A stretch of DNA of 64,000 bases from Nitrospirota bacterium (GTDB taxonomy: Bacteria; Nitrospirota; Nitrospiria; Nitrospirales; Nitrospiraceae), in NCBI GenBank assembly GCA_002737345.1, contig NSIK01000012.1, forward strand, positions 53-64,052. The letters run 5' to 3'. The notes under the pieces are model-generated. The model had not been told where the DNA came from, did no database searches, and saw only the letters and a program-made list of their open reading frames with translations. Made by a program: the position numbers and the translations under genes. Positions 50,985 through 60,717 of the stretch are shown here, in pieces; positions within the stretch are counted from its first letter, which is position 1; every line of letters begins with the position of its first letter.

Positions 50985-52904
50985 TTACTTTTTCTCTTTG
51001 TCTACTTCTTCGAATTCTGCGTCGACGACCTTTTCGTCCGTCTTGGTCTCGCCCGCTCCGTCTCCCGCACTGGCGCCAGCGTCCGGTGCTGCCGAGGCGG
51101 AGGCCGCCTTGTACATTTCTTCCGCCAGCTTATGGGAGGCGGTGGTCAAGGCCTGGGTGGCGGACTCGATCGCGTCCGGGTCCGTGCCTTCCATCGCTTT
51201 CTTCAGCGCGGCGACGGCTTCCTCAACTTTGGTCTTGTCTTCTGCGGCGATCTTGTCGCCGTATTCGCTCAGGTTCTTTTCCGTCTGGTAGATCAGTGTG
51301 TCGGCCTGGTTTTTGGCCTCGGCGGTTTTCCGCCGCTTCTTATCGTCGTCCGTATGGGCCTGGGCATCCTTCACCAGCTTCTCAACTTCTTCTTTGCTCA
51401 AGCCGCCGGAGGCCGTGATCTTGATGGACTGTTCCTTCTGCGTAGCCAAGTCTTTGGCCGAGACATGGACGATGCCATTGGCATCGATGTCGAACGTCAC
51501 TTCGACTTGCGGCATCCCGCGCGGGGCGGGAGGCAAACCGACTAGGTCGAACTGGCCAAGGAGCTTGTTGTCGTTCGCCATTTCGCGCTCGCCCTGGAAC
51601 ACGCGAATGGTCACGGCCGTTTGATTGTCCGCCGCCGTCGAGAATACCTGGCTCTTCTTCGTCGGAACGGTCGTGTTCCGCTCGATTAACTTCGTGAAGA
51701 CACCGCCGAGGGTTTCGATACCCAGCGAAAGAGGCGTCACGTCGAGGAGTAGGACGTCTTTGACTTCGCCTTTGAGCACGCCGCCTTGAATGCCGGCGCC
51801 GATCGCCACTACTTCGTCGGGGTTCACGCCGCGATGCGGCTCTTTGCCGAAGAATTCTTTGACGGCCTGAATAACTTTCGGCATGCGAGTCATGCCGCCG
51901 ACGAGGACGACTTCATTGATGTCGCGCGCGGAGACTCCGGCGTCAGAGAGCGCCTTCTTGCAGGGCTCGATCGACCGTTTGATCAGGTCGTCGACCAACT
52001 GCTCCAGCTTCGCGCGGGTCAGTTTGATAACCAGGTGCTTGGGTCCGCTGGCATCGGCTGTGATGAAGGGCAGATTGATCTCGGTGTCCTGCGATGAGGA
52101 GAGTTCGATCTTGGCCCGCTCCGCCGCTTCTTTCAGACGCTGGAGAGCCATCCGATCCTTACGGAGATCGATGCCCTGATCCTTCTTGAATTCATCGACC
52201 AACCAGTCCATGACGCGCTGGTCGAAGTCGTCGCCGCCGAGATAGGTATCGCCGTTGGTTGACTTGACTTCGAACACGCCGTCGCCGATCTCCAGGATGG
52301 AGACGTCGAAGGTGCCGCCGCCCAAATCGTAGACGGCAACCCGCTCGTCTTTCTTTTTGTCTAGACCGTAGGCGAGGGCCGCGGCCGTCGGTTCGTTGAT
52401 AATCCGGAGGACGGTCAAGCCTGCGACCTGGCCTGCATCTTTGGTGGCCTGACGCTGGCTGTCGTCGAAATAGGCCGGGACGGTGATGACCGCTTCGGTG
52501 ACTTTTTCTCCGAGATAGTCTTCGGCGGTTTGCCGCATCTTTTGCAGAATCATGGCGGAGATTTCCGGCGGACTGTAGCGCTTGCCGCGCAACTCGACAT
52601 AGGCATCGCCGTTCTCGCCATCGAGCACTTTGTAGGGCAGCCGCTTGCCTGCGTCGGTGACTTGCTGGCTGTTGAACTTGCGGCCCATGAGTCGCTTCAC
52701 GGAGAAAATCGTGTTCTCCGGATTCGTAATGGCCTGGCGTTTTGCAATCTGCCCGACGAGGCGCTCGCCCTTTTCGGTAATAGCGACAACAGACGGGGTC
52801 GTGCGGGCTCCTTCTGAGTTGGCGATCACAATCGGTTCACCGCCGCTCATGATCGAAACACAGGAGTTTGTCGTTCCAAGATCGATGCCGATCACTTTAC
52901 CCAT
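50985..52904 (-). CDS. dnaK: Chaperone DnaK (Hsp70)
   Basis: ATPase domain with [31 protein letters not shown] and [15 protein letters not shown]. The substrate domain follows, and the C-terminal acidic tail ends [10 protein letters not shown]. 639 aa. Works with GrpE upstream and DnaJ downstream in the same operon. Confidence 0.98.
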   Translation of the reverse strand: MGKVIGIDLGTTNSCVSIMSGGEPIVIANSEGARTTPSVVAITEKGERLVGQIAKRQAITNPENTIFSVKRLMGRKFNSQQVTDAGKRLPYKVLDGENGDAYVELRGKRYSPPEISAMILQKMRQTAEDYLGEKVTEAVITVPAYFDDSQRQATKDAGQVAGLTVLRIINEPTAAALAYGLDKKKDERVAVYDLGGGTFDVSILEIGDGVFEVKSTNGDTYLGGDDFDQRVMDWLVDEFKKDQGIDLRKDRMALQRLKEAAERAKIELSSSQDTEINLPFITADASGPKHLVIKLTRAKLEQLVDDLIKRSIEPCKKALSDAGVSARDINEVVLVGGMTRMPKVIQAVKEFFGKEPHRGVNPDEVVAIGAGIQGGVLKGEVKDVLLLDVTPLSLGIETLGGVFTKLIERNTTVPTKKSQVFSTAADNQTAVTIRVFQGEREMANDNKLLGQFDLVGLPPAPRGMPQVEVTFDIDANGIVHVSAKDLATQKEQSIKITASGGLSKEEVEKLVKDAQAHTDDDKKRRKTAEAKNQADTLIYQTEKNLSEYGDKIAAEDKTKVEEAVAALKKAMEGTDPDAIESATQALTTASHKLAEEMYKAASASAAPDAGASAGDGAGETKTDEKVVDAEFEEVDKEKK

Positions 52905-52976
52905 GTACCTACTCCTTCCTAGCTATATCTGTCTGTGATGATATGTGTACGCTGAACTGGTGTTGTCTACTCTCGA

Positions 52977-53531
52977 TTAGCTCTCGGCCCGGCCTGTCGA
53001 TACGCTTACCATGGCAGCCCGCAAGATACGGTCGTGCAGAAGATACCCCCGTTGAAACTCATCTACCACATGTTGCTCCGGCACCTTCTCGGACGGAACG
53101 GAGGTGACGGACTGATGCGTCGCGGGATCGAAGGGTTTGCCGATCGTTTCGATGGGCGTGACATAAAATCTCGTCAAGGCTCCCGTCAACTGTTTGAGGG
53201 TGAGCTCCACGCCTTGCATGAGCACTTCGTTGCTCCCACCTTCTTGTGAGGCCTTGATGGCCCGTTCGAGATTGTCGATGACCGGCAGGAGGTCCTTCAG
53301 CAATTGTTCATTGCCGAACCGGATCTGGTCCCGCTGGTCCTTCTGGGTCAAGCGCTTATAGTTGTCAAACTCGGCAGCGAGCCGAAGGTACTTGTCGTTC
53401 AAACCCGTCGCTTCTTCAGCCTTGTCCGCGAGAGCCTGTTCTAGCGCTGCCACTGAGCCTGGTTCCTCAATGGCTTGCGCGGCATTATTCAAGTCATCGA
53501 TTGTATTCGTGTTCTGCTGATCTTCAGCCAT
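52977..53531 (-). CDS. grpE: Nucleotide exchange factor GrpE
   Basis: It has a long N-terminal helix (LADKAEEATGLNDKYLRLAAEFDNYKR) and a C-terminal beta domain (GKPFDPATHQSVTSVPSEKVPEQHVVDEFQRGYLL). It releases ADP from DnaK. ATG 53531 follows GAGGAG; the longer frame is unneeded. No hrcA precedes it in this window. Confidence 0.95.
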   Translation of the reverse strand: MAEDQQNTNTIDDLNNAAQAIEEPGSVAALEQALADKAEEATGLNDKYLRLAAEFDNYKRLTQKDQRDQIRFGNEQLLKDLLPVIDNLERAIKASQEGGSNEVLMQGVELTLKQLTGALTRFYVTPIETIGKPFDPATHQSVTSVPSEKVPEQHVVDEFQRGYLLHDRILRAAMVSVSTGRAES

Positions 53532-53563
53532 GAAATACTCCTCTGTCCGTGTGGAGATAGCCA

Positions 53564-53590
53564 CAGGCCCTATAAAGTCAACGGGGCCTG
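53564..53590 (-). promoter_or_regulatory. Inverted repeat over the grpE promoter
   Basis: On the minus strand, CAGGCCC and GGGCCTG (7 bp, 53584-53590 and 53564-53570) flank TTGACT (53576-53581), a possible -35 box. TATCTC follows as a possible -10 about 16 bp on. The repeat may be an operator or attenuator of the chaperone operon. No CIRCE element (TTAGCACTC repeats) is found. Confidence 0.45.
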
Positions 53591-53621
53591 GAAAATTAAT
53601 TACTTGTGCGGGCAGTGGCTT

Positions 53622-54413
53622 TTAAACTTGCGTGGCGGAGGGGAAGGTGCCCTGAGCGCGGAGGTAGAGGAGTTCCAGCCCTTCTAAAGTCAGGAGGGGC
53701 TCGATTTTTTGGATTGATGTGGTTTCGGAAGCCAAGATGGAGCTGAGGCCTCCTGTCCCGATGACATAGGCGGTGCGTCCCAGTTCCTGCTCCATGCGCC
53801 GAACGACGGTATCGACCAGTCCCGCATAGCCGAATAAGAGCCCTGATTGAATGCTGCTGGCTGTGTCTGTGCCGATGGTGGTCTTCGGGCGGATTAACTC
53901 CACCTTGGCCAGTTTGGCGGCTCTGGTGAAGAGGGCCTCCGCCGAGATGACCAGGCCGGGAGCGATGACGCCTCCGAGGTATTGGCCCTCGGCTGTGATG
54001 GCGCAAAAGGTGGTGGCAGTGCCGAAGTCGACGACGATGAGGTCGCGGCGATATTTATGGTAAGCGGCCGCGGCATTGACCAGCCGGTCGCTGCCGATTT
54101 CTTTGGGATTGTCGTACCGGATGGTGAGTCCCGTATCCGTGTCCGAGGTCACCACTAGGGGGCGCAGATGGAAATACTGTTCGAGCATCTGCTCGACGGT
54201 TCCGGTCAGAGCCGGGACGACGCTGGAGATGATGGCACCGGTTAGCCGCTGCACGGAGATTTCTGCCGCCGTAAGGAGGTTGGCGAAGAGAATGCCGTAC
54301 TCGTCGGACGTTTTCTTCACGTCCGTGGCGATGCGCCAATGGGCCGCCAGGGTGCGGTCGTTATAGACGCCCCAGACAATATTGGTGTTGCCGATATCGA
54401 GCACGAGAAGCAT
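53622..54413 (-). CDS. coaX: Type III pantothenate kinase
   Basis: First step of coenzyme A synthesis; ASKHA fold with LDIGNTNIVWGVYNDR, the IVVDFGTATTFCAI Asp loop and GGVIAPGLVISAEALF. The 263 aa are normal. It stands between birA and grpE, 44 bp from birA. Confidence 0.95.
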   Translation of the reverse strand: MLLVLDIGNTNIVWGVYNDRTLAAHWRIATDVKKTSDEYGILFANLLTAAEISVQRLTGAIISSVVPALTGTVEQMLEQYFHLRPLVVTSDTDTGLTIRYDNPKEIGSDRLVNAAAAYHKYRRDLIVVDFGTATTFCAITAEGQYLGGVIAPGLVISAEALFTRAAKLAKVELIRPKTTIGTDTASSIQSGLLFGYAGLVDTVVRRMEQELGRTAYVIGTGGLSSILASETTSIQKIEPLLTLEGLELLYLRAQGTFPSATQV

Positions 54414-54456
54414 GGCCTATTGTACGTCTCGGGTAAGTGATTTGGCCAGTAGGCCG

Positions 54457-55296
54457 TTAGGTCCGCACATGGATAATGTCAGCGACGCGTAAGTGAAGGG
54501 TCGCCGGCTCTTTGGAACCTGTTTGCGTCTTCTCCGGTTTTACGATCAGGGCTCCATCCTGGTCGATGCCTTCTGCTTGCCCCAGGCACTGGTCTCCATT
54601 GGCCAGCGTAGCTTTTATTTTCTGTCCGATGGTGGAGCAGCGCTGGTGATAGGCCAATGAGAGCCGACTGGTTCCGTGAGCTGCCAATTCATCGATGCAT
54701 TGTTCGAGCTCAAGGAGGAGTTGGGCGAGTAGCCTGTTGCGGTCCACCGTTCGTTGTTGTTCATGCCAGATCGAGGTAGCAGATTCGCGGAGTTCCTCCG
54801 GCCAGTCTTCTTGTGCGACGTTGACGTTGAGGCCGATTCCAATAATTTGGAAGGGGATTGCGCCGGCAGAAGAACTGCTTTCACAGAGAATCCCTCCGAC
54901 CTTTCGCTCCGAGATCAGGAGATCGTTGGGCCATTTCACAGAGACCTGGAGAGATGAAACCGCCTCGATGGCTTCTGCTGCAGCCAGAGCCGAGACGAGC
55001 GGGAGCCAGGAGAGCCATTCCGTGAGACCTTCAGCTGGACGTTTCATTCTGAGGATGACAGAGCAGTAGAGATTGGCGCCACCCGGTGAAAACCAGGTTC
55101 TAGCCAAGCGCCCACGGCCGGCGGTCTGGCTGTCGGCGACGACGACTGTGCCATGCTCCACGTCTGCCTGTGCGAGGCGCGAGGCTTCCCGGTTCGTTGA
55201 GGGGAGGCTGTCGAACAGCTCGATACGGCGCCCGAGCCACTTGCTGGATAGCGTGCTTTGGATCGTGTCTCTGGAGAGGGGAGGTGACGCCTGCAC
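54457..55296 (-). CDS. birA: Biotin-[acetyl-CoA-carboxylase] ligase
   Basis: Attaches biotin to carboxyl carriers. SLPSTNREASRLA at the start of the catalytic domain, QTAGRGRLARTWFSPGG biotin loop, VKWPNDLLI and the C-terminal SH3-like domain. The N-terminal helix-turn-helix of E. coli BirA is missing, so it is a ligase without repressor role. The next gene, nadC, is 3 bp away. Confidence 0.94.
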   Translation of the reverse strand: MQASPPLSRDTIQSTLSSKWLGRRIELFDSLPSTNREASRLAQADVEHGTVVVADSQTAGRGRLARTWFSPGGANLYCSVILRMKRPAEGLTEWLSWLPLVSALAAAEAIEAVSSLQVSVKWPNDLLISERKVGGILCESSSSAGAIPFQIIGIGLNVNVAQEDWPEELRESATSIWHEQQRTVDRNRLLAQLLLELEQCIDELAAHGTSRLSLAYHQRCSTIGQKIKATLANGDQCLGQAEGIDQDGALIVKPEKTQTGSKEPATLHLRVADIIHVRT

Positions 55297-55299
55297 TCG

Positions 55300-56178
55300 T
55301 TATTTCGCCTTGCGAATTTTTCGTGGTGGTTCGAGCACCAGACTCATCGTTGCGGCTGGAGCCGAATGGGTGAGGGCTCCGATAGAGATGCGGTCCGGGC
55401 CTGCTTCCGCCATCGCCCGTACATTGCTCAAGGTGATGCCGCCTGAGACTTCCACGAGCGCATGGCCTTTGATCAGTTTGACGGCGCGACGAACCATGGC
55501 GGGCGTCATATTATCCAGCAGGATGATATCGACTCGCTCTGTCAGGGCCTGCTTCACATCCGCCAAGGATTCCACTTCCACAATTACCGTCATGTTGCGG
55601 GGGGCTTTGGCGTTGGCCTTGCGGCAGGCAGTCTTCACGGGCGTGGCCGTGCGGCGCAGGAGGGCCAGATGATTATCCTTGATGAGGATCCCGTCGCTCA
55701 GAGAGGGGCGGTGATTCGTGCCTCCGCCGAGGAGGACGGCCCATTTCTGAAGGGCGCGCAAGCCGGGGGTCGTTTTTCTCGTATCCAGGATGCTGACCGG
55801 GCATCCGTGAATTGCATGGCAATATTGGCTCGTCAAGGTGGCGATACCGGAGAGGTGTTGAAGAAAGTTCAGGGCGACCCGTTCCGCCGTGAGGATGGAT
55901 CGGCCATCGCCTTCGATCTGGAGGAGACAGTCTCCAGCCTGCGCCAGGTCTCCATCCCGGTGGTGCATGAAGAGAACAAGCGAGGGATCGATGGCGCGAA
56001 ACACCTGAATAGCCGCGGCGAGTCCGGCGACCACCAGGGATTGCTGGGCGACGATGCTGGCGCGTGCTGGAATCGGAGCAGGAAAGAGGACGGCGGTTGT
56101 GACGTCGCCATGCGGGAGGTCTTCCTGGAGCGCCAGCCTAACGGCGCGGCTGATGTCGGCAACCGGAGTCTTGATCAT
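55300..56178 (-). CDS. nadC: Nicotinate-nucleotide pyrophosphorylase (carboxylating)
   Basis: Converts quinolinate to NaMN in NAD synthesis. ALQEDLPHGDVTTA at the start, VALNFLQHLSGIATLTSQY, ILDTRKTTPGLRALQKWAV and VEVSGGI near the end. 292 aa. It is 3 bp after valS, and CinA also feeds NaMN. Confidence 0.95.
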   Translation of the reverse strand: MIKTPVADISRAVRLALQEDLPHGDVTTAVLFPAPIPARASIVAQQSLVVAGLAAAIQVFRAIDPSLVLFMHHRDGDLAQAGDCLLQIEGDGRSILTAERVALNFLQHLSGIATLTSQYCHAIHGCPVSILDTRKTTPGLRALQKWAVLLGGGTNHRPSLSDGILIKDNHLALLRRTATPVKTACRKANAKAPRNMTVIVEVESLADVKQALTERVDIILLDNMTPAMVRRAVKLIKGHALVEVSGGITLSNVRAMAEAGPDRISIGALTHSAPAATMSLVLEPPRKIRKAK

Positions 56179-56181
56179 CAG

Positions 56182-58950
56182 TTAGGTTCCTAACATGGCG
56201 CGCAACTGTTGCTCGCTGCTGGCGAGCATGATCTGATCGCGGCGCAGGCTTGCCAATCGATTCTGGTGATCGGTAATGACTTCCAGCGGGGCCTTGGCGG
56301 TAAATTCCAGATTGCGCAGTTTTCCCTCCAGCCGTTCCATTTCCTTCGTCTGTTCCGATTGCTGCTTGAGTAGGCGATCCAGTGCTTTATTGAGATCCAC
56401 GTCGCCCGCCACCAGGATGCCGACCGATAAACCTTCGATGACCAACCGGAGGAGGTTGCCGATCGGCCAGGTTGCCGTCGGGGTCAGCTCGACCGTGCCC
56501 CGTCCGAGATGGGCGAGGTAGGGCTTGAGGTGGTTCAAGTGCGCGTGTCTTTGCGGCTCCTCGTGCGAGACGTAAAACGTCATCGGTTGTCCCGGCGGAT
56601 AGTTTAAGAGGACGCGGGAGGAGCGTACCAGGCCAATGGTCTGTTCCAGCAGCGTAAACCGCTGGTCCATCTCCGGCGCTATCCAGGCTGTTTCGTGGGT
56701 GGGATAATGCTGCACCACGATGCTCTCGCCTTGGTGGGGGAGGGTTTGCCAGATTTCTTCTGTGAGAAAGGGCATGAAGGGATGCAGGAGCCGCATCGTG
56801 GTCTCCAACGTATCGACCAGAGTCTGTCTGGTGCCAGGTGCATCAAGGCTGGCAGGATTTTGCAGTGCAGGCTTGATCAATTCGAGATACCAGTCGCAGT
56901 ACTCGTGCCAGATGAACTGGTACAGAGCGTTGGCGGCCTGGTCGAAGCGATAGGCTTCCAGTTCCGTCGTGACGACCTGGATCGCATGATTGAGGCGGCT
57001 TAAAATCCAACGGTCAGGGAAACTGCGTTCTGATGGTGCATTCGCCGTGCGAGGCCCGTCCAGATTCATGAGGCTGAAGCGGGTCGCGTTCCAGATCTTG
57101 TTGGCGAAGTTGCGATAGCCCTCGATCCGTTCTTCTGCCAGTTTGATGTCGCGGCCAGGCGAGGCCATCGAGGCGAGGGTGAAGCGGAGCGCGTCTGTGC
57201 CGAACTGCTCCATCACATGGAGCGGGTCGATGACGTTGCCCTTCGACTTGCTCATTTTCTGCCCTTCGGCATCCCGCACGAGGGCATGGATATAGACGTC
57301 CCGGAAGGGCACTTCGCCCATGAACTTTAATCCCATCATGATCATGCGGGCGACCCAGAAGAAGAGGATGTCGAGTCCCGTCACGAGGGTGGAGGTCGGG
57401 TAGTAGGTTTTTAAATCAGCTGTCTGTTCCGGCCATCCCAAGGTCGAAAAGGGCCAGAGGGCTGAGGAGAACCAGGTGTCGAGGACGTCCGGGTCGCGGA
57501 TGAAATCATGCCCCTGGCAAGTCGGACAAGTCGTGGGCGCGGTCTTTCCGACGATCGGTGTAGCGCCTTGGAGGATCGTGAGTCGTGGCGCGGCGGTGGC
57601 TGAGTCAGTTGAGGGGGCCCCCTCAACGATCAAGTCCTTGTTGCAATTGCGGCAATACCAAGCAGGGATTTGATGGCCCCACCAGATCTGGCGTGAGATG
57701 CACCAGTCTTTGATCTCCCTCATCCAGCCGAGATAATTGTTCGTCCAGCCTTCCGGAATGATGCGGATACGTCCGTCCACCACTGCCTGGATGGCTGGCT
57801 CTGCCAGCGGCTTGATCTTCACGAACCATTGAGGCGAGAGGTAGGGCTCGATCACCGTCTTACAGCGGTAGCATTTGCCGATGGCCATTTTATGGTCGGC
57901 GACTTCCGTAAGGAGCTCGCGATCTTTCAGGAGCTGCTCGATTTTAGGCCGCGCCTTGAGAGCGGGAAGGGTGGCGATGGCTTCGATGACGGCTGGTTCG
58001 ACTCCGGCTGCTGTGAGACCCTCGCGATCGAGTCGAGCCTGGTGGTCAAAGATGGGCAGCCGGGGCAAGCTATGCCGTTCCCCTGCTTCAAAGTCATTGA
58101 AGTCGTGCGCCGGGGTGATCTTCACGGCGCCTGTCCCGAACTCGCGGTCGACGAGGATCGCATCCCCCACGATTGGAATGGTCCGGTTGGTCAGGGGGAG
58201 ACGAACCCGCTGCCCGATCAATTTATTGTAGCGGGGATCTTCCGGATGGACTGCCACTGCCATGTCGCCGAGCATCGTTTCCGGTCTGGTGGTGGCGACG
58301 GTGAGGCGAACGGTCGGATCCTGCTCAAGCGGATATTCAATCGAATAGAGCTTCCCCTTGATGTCTTCGTGCTCGACTTCGATGTCTGAGAGGGCCGTCA
58401 GGCAGCGGGGGCACCAGTTGATCAGCCGCTCACCCCGATAGATTAGACCTTCGTCATGTAATCGGACAAAGACTTCGAGGACTGCTTTCGAGAGGCCTTC
58501 GTCCATCGTAAAACGAAGCCGGTCCCAGTCGCAGGATTCCCCCAGCCGTTTTTGTTGGCGGATGATGGTATCGCCAGAGGTGGCTTTCCATTGCCAGATC
58601 CGTTCGATGAACCGGTCGCGGCCTAAAGACTCCCGGGAGGCCCCTTCTGCCATGAGCTGCTTTTCGACGATGTTTTGCGTGGCAATGCCGGCATGGTCTG
58701 TGCCTGGCAGCCAGAGCACATTGCGGCCCTGCATCCTCCGCCAGCGCACCAGGATGTCCTGTATCGAGTGGTTCAGCGCATGGCCAACGTGAAGCGAGCC
58801 GGTGACGTTCGGGGGCGGAATGACGATGCTGTAGGGCGGGCCCGGATGGGTCGGCGAGGCGTGGAAATAGCCTTTTTTCGTCCAGACCTCATACCAGCGC
58901 GCTTCAACGGCTTTGGGGTCATAGCTTTTATCCAGTTGGGGTGTGCTCAT
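56182..58950 (-). CDS. valS: Valyl-tRNA synthetase
   Basis: Class I enzyme with HVGH in PPPNVTGSLHVGHALNHS and KMSKSKGNV, the editing domain between them, and a final coiled-coil arm (LDRLLKQQSEQTKEMERLEGKLRNLEF). 922 aa. Head of the minus-strand operon valS-nadC-birA-coaX. Confidence 0.97.
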   Translation of the reverse strand: MSTPQLDKSYDPKAVEARWYEVWTKKGYFHASPTHPGPPYSIVIPPPNVTGSLHVGHALNHSIQDILVRWRRMQGRNVLWLPGTDHAGIATQNIVEKQLMAEGASRESLGRDRFIERIWQWKATSGDTIIRQQKRLGESCDWDRLRFTMDEGLSKAVLEVFVRLHDEGLIYRGERLINWCPRCLTALSDIEVEHEDIKGKLYSIEYPLEQDPTVRLTVATTRPETMLGDMAVAVHPEDPRYNKLIGQRVRLPLTNRTIPIVGDAILVDREFGTGAVKITPAHDFNDFEAGERHSLPRLPIFDHQARLDREGLTAAGVEPAVIEAIATLPALKARPKIEQLLKDRELLTEVADHKMAIGKCYRCKTVIEPYLSPQWFVKIKPLAEPAIQAVVDGRIRIIPEGWTNNYLGWMREIKDWCISRQIWWGHQIPAWYCRNCNKDLIVEGAPSTDSATAAPRLTILQGATPIVGKTAPTTCPTCQGHDFIRDPDVLDTWFSSALWPFSTLGWPEQTADLKTYYPTSTLVTGLDILFFWVARMIMMGLKFMGEVPFRDVYIHALVRDAEGQKMSKSKGNVIDPLHVMEQFGTDALRFTLASMASPGRDIKLAEERIEGYRNFANKIWNATRFSLMNLDGPRTANAPSERSFPDRWILSRLNHAIQVVTTELEAYRFDQAANALYQFIWHEYCDWYLELIKPALQNPASLDAPGTRQTLVDTLETTMRLLHPFMPFLTEEIWQTLPHQGESIVVQHYPTHETAWIAPEMDQRFTLLEQTIGLVRSSRVLLNYPPGQPMTFYVSHEEPQRHAHLNHLKPYLAHLGRGTVELTPTATWPIGNLLRLVIEGLSVGILVAGDVDLNKALDRLLKQQSEQTKEMERLEGKLRNLEFTAKAPLEVITDHQNRLASLRRDQIMLASSEQQLRAMLGT

Positions 58951-59140
58951 TCAGTGGTGGTGTCCTCGAAACAGTGAATGTGTCTGTGAACATTGCGATC
59001 TTAGCATGCGGCTGGCGGCCTCTCAAGGAAGATGGGGCCACAGATAGCTTGAGGGGTGGGGCGGCGTGTGCTATACAGACTCGCACCGGGCGAGGGCGAA
59101 AGGTTCGCCTCGCTTCCACTTTTTACGATTTGGAGAGACT

Positions 59141-59254
59141 ATGGCCACAGGGCGTGAAAAAGACCGGAAGACCAGAAAGAAGCATTTGAAGAACATGGCG
59201 CGAGTGAAGGCGTTGGCGACTGCCAAACGGGGTAAGAAGACCAAGAAGAAGTAG
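59141..59254 (+). CDS. Small very basic protein, 37 aa
   Basis: ATG 59141 follows GGAGAG. The product starts MATGREKDRKTRKKHLKN and ends with GKKTKKK, almost half Lys and Arg. This resembles small basic nucleic-acid-binding proteins. I recall similar short proteins in Nitrospira, but cannot name a family. The frame opens at 59066 and may start earlier. Confidence 0.5.
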   Translation: MATGREKDRKTRKKHLKNMARVKALATAKRGKKTKKK

Positions 59255-59273
59255 GACCCCGCAGGGCGAGGCC

Positions 59274-59870
59274 TTACGCGGCAGCGGTGAGGCGCGTAAG
59301 CGCTGCTTTGATTTGTGCGTCAGCAAGCCAGGTGCCAGCCGCTGACCCGCCTCTTCAATTTGCTCGCAGGCTGCCGCGCGAACAAGCGCGTCGACTATTC
59401 CCGCTGTCTGGTTGGCGGCAGTTCGCTGGATCGCTTCCTTGGCGAGTTCCTCAATCAATCGGAGTTGTTCTCGAACCATATCGGACAGCGTGGCGCGAAA
59501 GGCCACGGCCTGTTCAGCGACGAATTGCTCGAGGCCCGACGGGATCAGGGGACCGGCGATGTCGGCCAGGCTGCGCTGGATGAGGGATTCGAGAAGGGCT
59601 ATCTTCTGTTCCAGCCCGGCTGTCAGCCGTTCTTCCACGAGAGAGGCGCTGGTTTGTGTGCGGACTGCCGCTTCCACGGCTTTGGGCACAAGGGCTGCTA
59701 GGTCTTTCCCCACCATCTACGGGAGCAAGTCGGTAATCTTTTTTCCGTCGGTTCTGGCATGGACTGGAGGAGCTGACTGAAGAGGCGCTTCATCATGTCT
59801 TCCGGTTCAATCGCTGCGCTGCTGTCGATAATAAAGATGGCGGAAGCCACAGGATTTTCCCATCATATTA
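59274..59870 (-). pseudogene. Response-regulator-like pseudogene with several frameshifts
   Basis: On the minus strand, VASAIFIIDSSAAIEPEDMM resembles the start of receiver-domain proteins, but most of the receiver is missing. After a frameshift near a run of six A comes KITDLLP, a TAG stop, then MVGKDLAALVPKAVEAAV and a long helical region (ALLESLIQRSLADIAGPL). Another frameshift leads to LADAQIKAALTRLTAAA and a stop at 59274-59276. The open stretch 59123-59716 is what remains in one frame. The intact parent is not known. Confidence 0.6.
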
Positions 59871-59987
59871 GTGATATTGACACAACAGTGGGTATATTCT
59901 TTGCCAAGAAAACGCAGGATCTATACGGGTGGCTACTTCGGATGCTGAGTGGACCGCCCATCGCGTGGGAGAGGACTCGTAGGACTA

Positions 59988-60713
59988 ATGAAGACGCCAA
60001 TCCATGTCATATTTTTCGATGCAGCTGACACCCTGTTTCATGTGAACGGTTCGGTAGCGGATATTTATCTTCAACATGCGATTCAGCATGGGTTCAAGCA
60101 GACTCCCGATTCGCAGGCATTGATTACCCAAGCGTTTCAGCGCGCCTTTCGCGACGCTTCGCCGCCGATTTTTGCTGTCACAGACCCCCTTAAATTGAAG
60201 CAATGCGAGCGGCTCTGGTGGTTCGACATCGTCCATAACGTGTTTTATCGCGTCGGAATGTTCGCGCGGTTCGATGAATTCTTCGAACAGGTTTTCCAGG
60301 CGTTTGAAGATCCCCGTTCCTGGAGCCTGTTTCCTGAAACCCATGCCGTATTGACCAGGTTGCGTGAAGAGGGCTTTGAATTGGGGATTGTTTCCAACTT
60401 CGATACCAGACTTTTTTCGGTGATCCGGGGCCTCGGCATCGATCGGCTCTTCGATACGGTGACGATTGCCAGCCTCTCGATGTGTGCCAAGCCAGCCTCA
60501 AAGATTTTTGCAATGGCCCTGGAAAAACATGCGATTGATCCCGGCGAAGCGATGCATGTCGGAGACAGTCTCAGGGATGATGTGGAGGGCGCGACGAAAG
60601 CGGGGTTGACCGGTGTGTTGCTGGATCGAACAGGGCGCGCTCAGGCGACGGGCGGCCATGTGATCAAAACGTTAGACGAGTTATTGCCGCTGGTGATGGT
60701 GTCAAAGGGGTGA
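59988..60713 (+). CDS. HAD-superfamily hydrolase, REG-2/HDHD3-like
   Basis: HAD motif I is VIFFDAADTLF, with Asp11 as nucleophile; the usual second Asp is Ala13. Motif II is VSNFD, Lys in AKPASKIF is motif III, and HVGDSLRDDVEGATKAG motif IV. The cap sits in a helical stretch after residue 20. ATG 59988 is used; the longer frame from 59949 lacks a ribosome site. Possible phosphatase; substrate unknown. The next gene is 4 bp away. Confidence 0.88.
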   Translation: MKTPIHVIFFDAADTLFHVNGSVADIYLQHAIQHGFKQTPDSQALITQAFQRAFRDASPPIFAVTDPLKLKQCERLWWFDIVHNVFYRVGMFARFDEFFEQVFQAFEDPRSWSLFPETHAVLTRLREEGFELGIVSNFDTRLFSVIRGLGIDRLFDTVTIASLSMCAKPASKIFAMALEKHAIDPGEAMHVGDSLRDDVEGATKAGLTGVLLDRTGRAQATGGHVIKTLDELLPLVMVSKG

Positions 60714-60717
60714 GTAG

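Noticed and set aside
53532-53621. CIRCE element before grpE
   Set aside because: No TTAGCACTC inverted repeat is present; only a different GC-rich repeat is seen.
59795-60028. Plus-strand frame of 77 aa before the HAD gene
   Set aside because: It lies opposite the response-regulator relic, overlaps the HAD start in another frame and shows no family.
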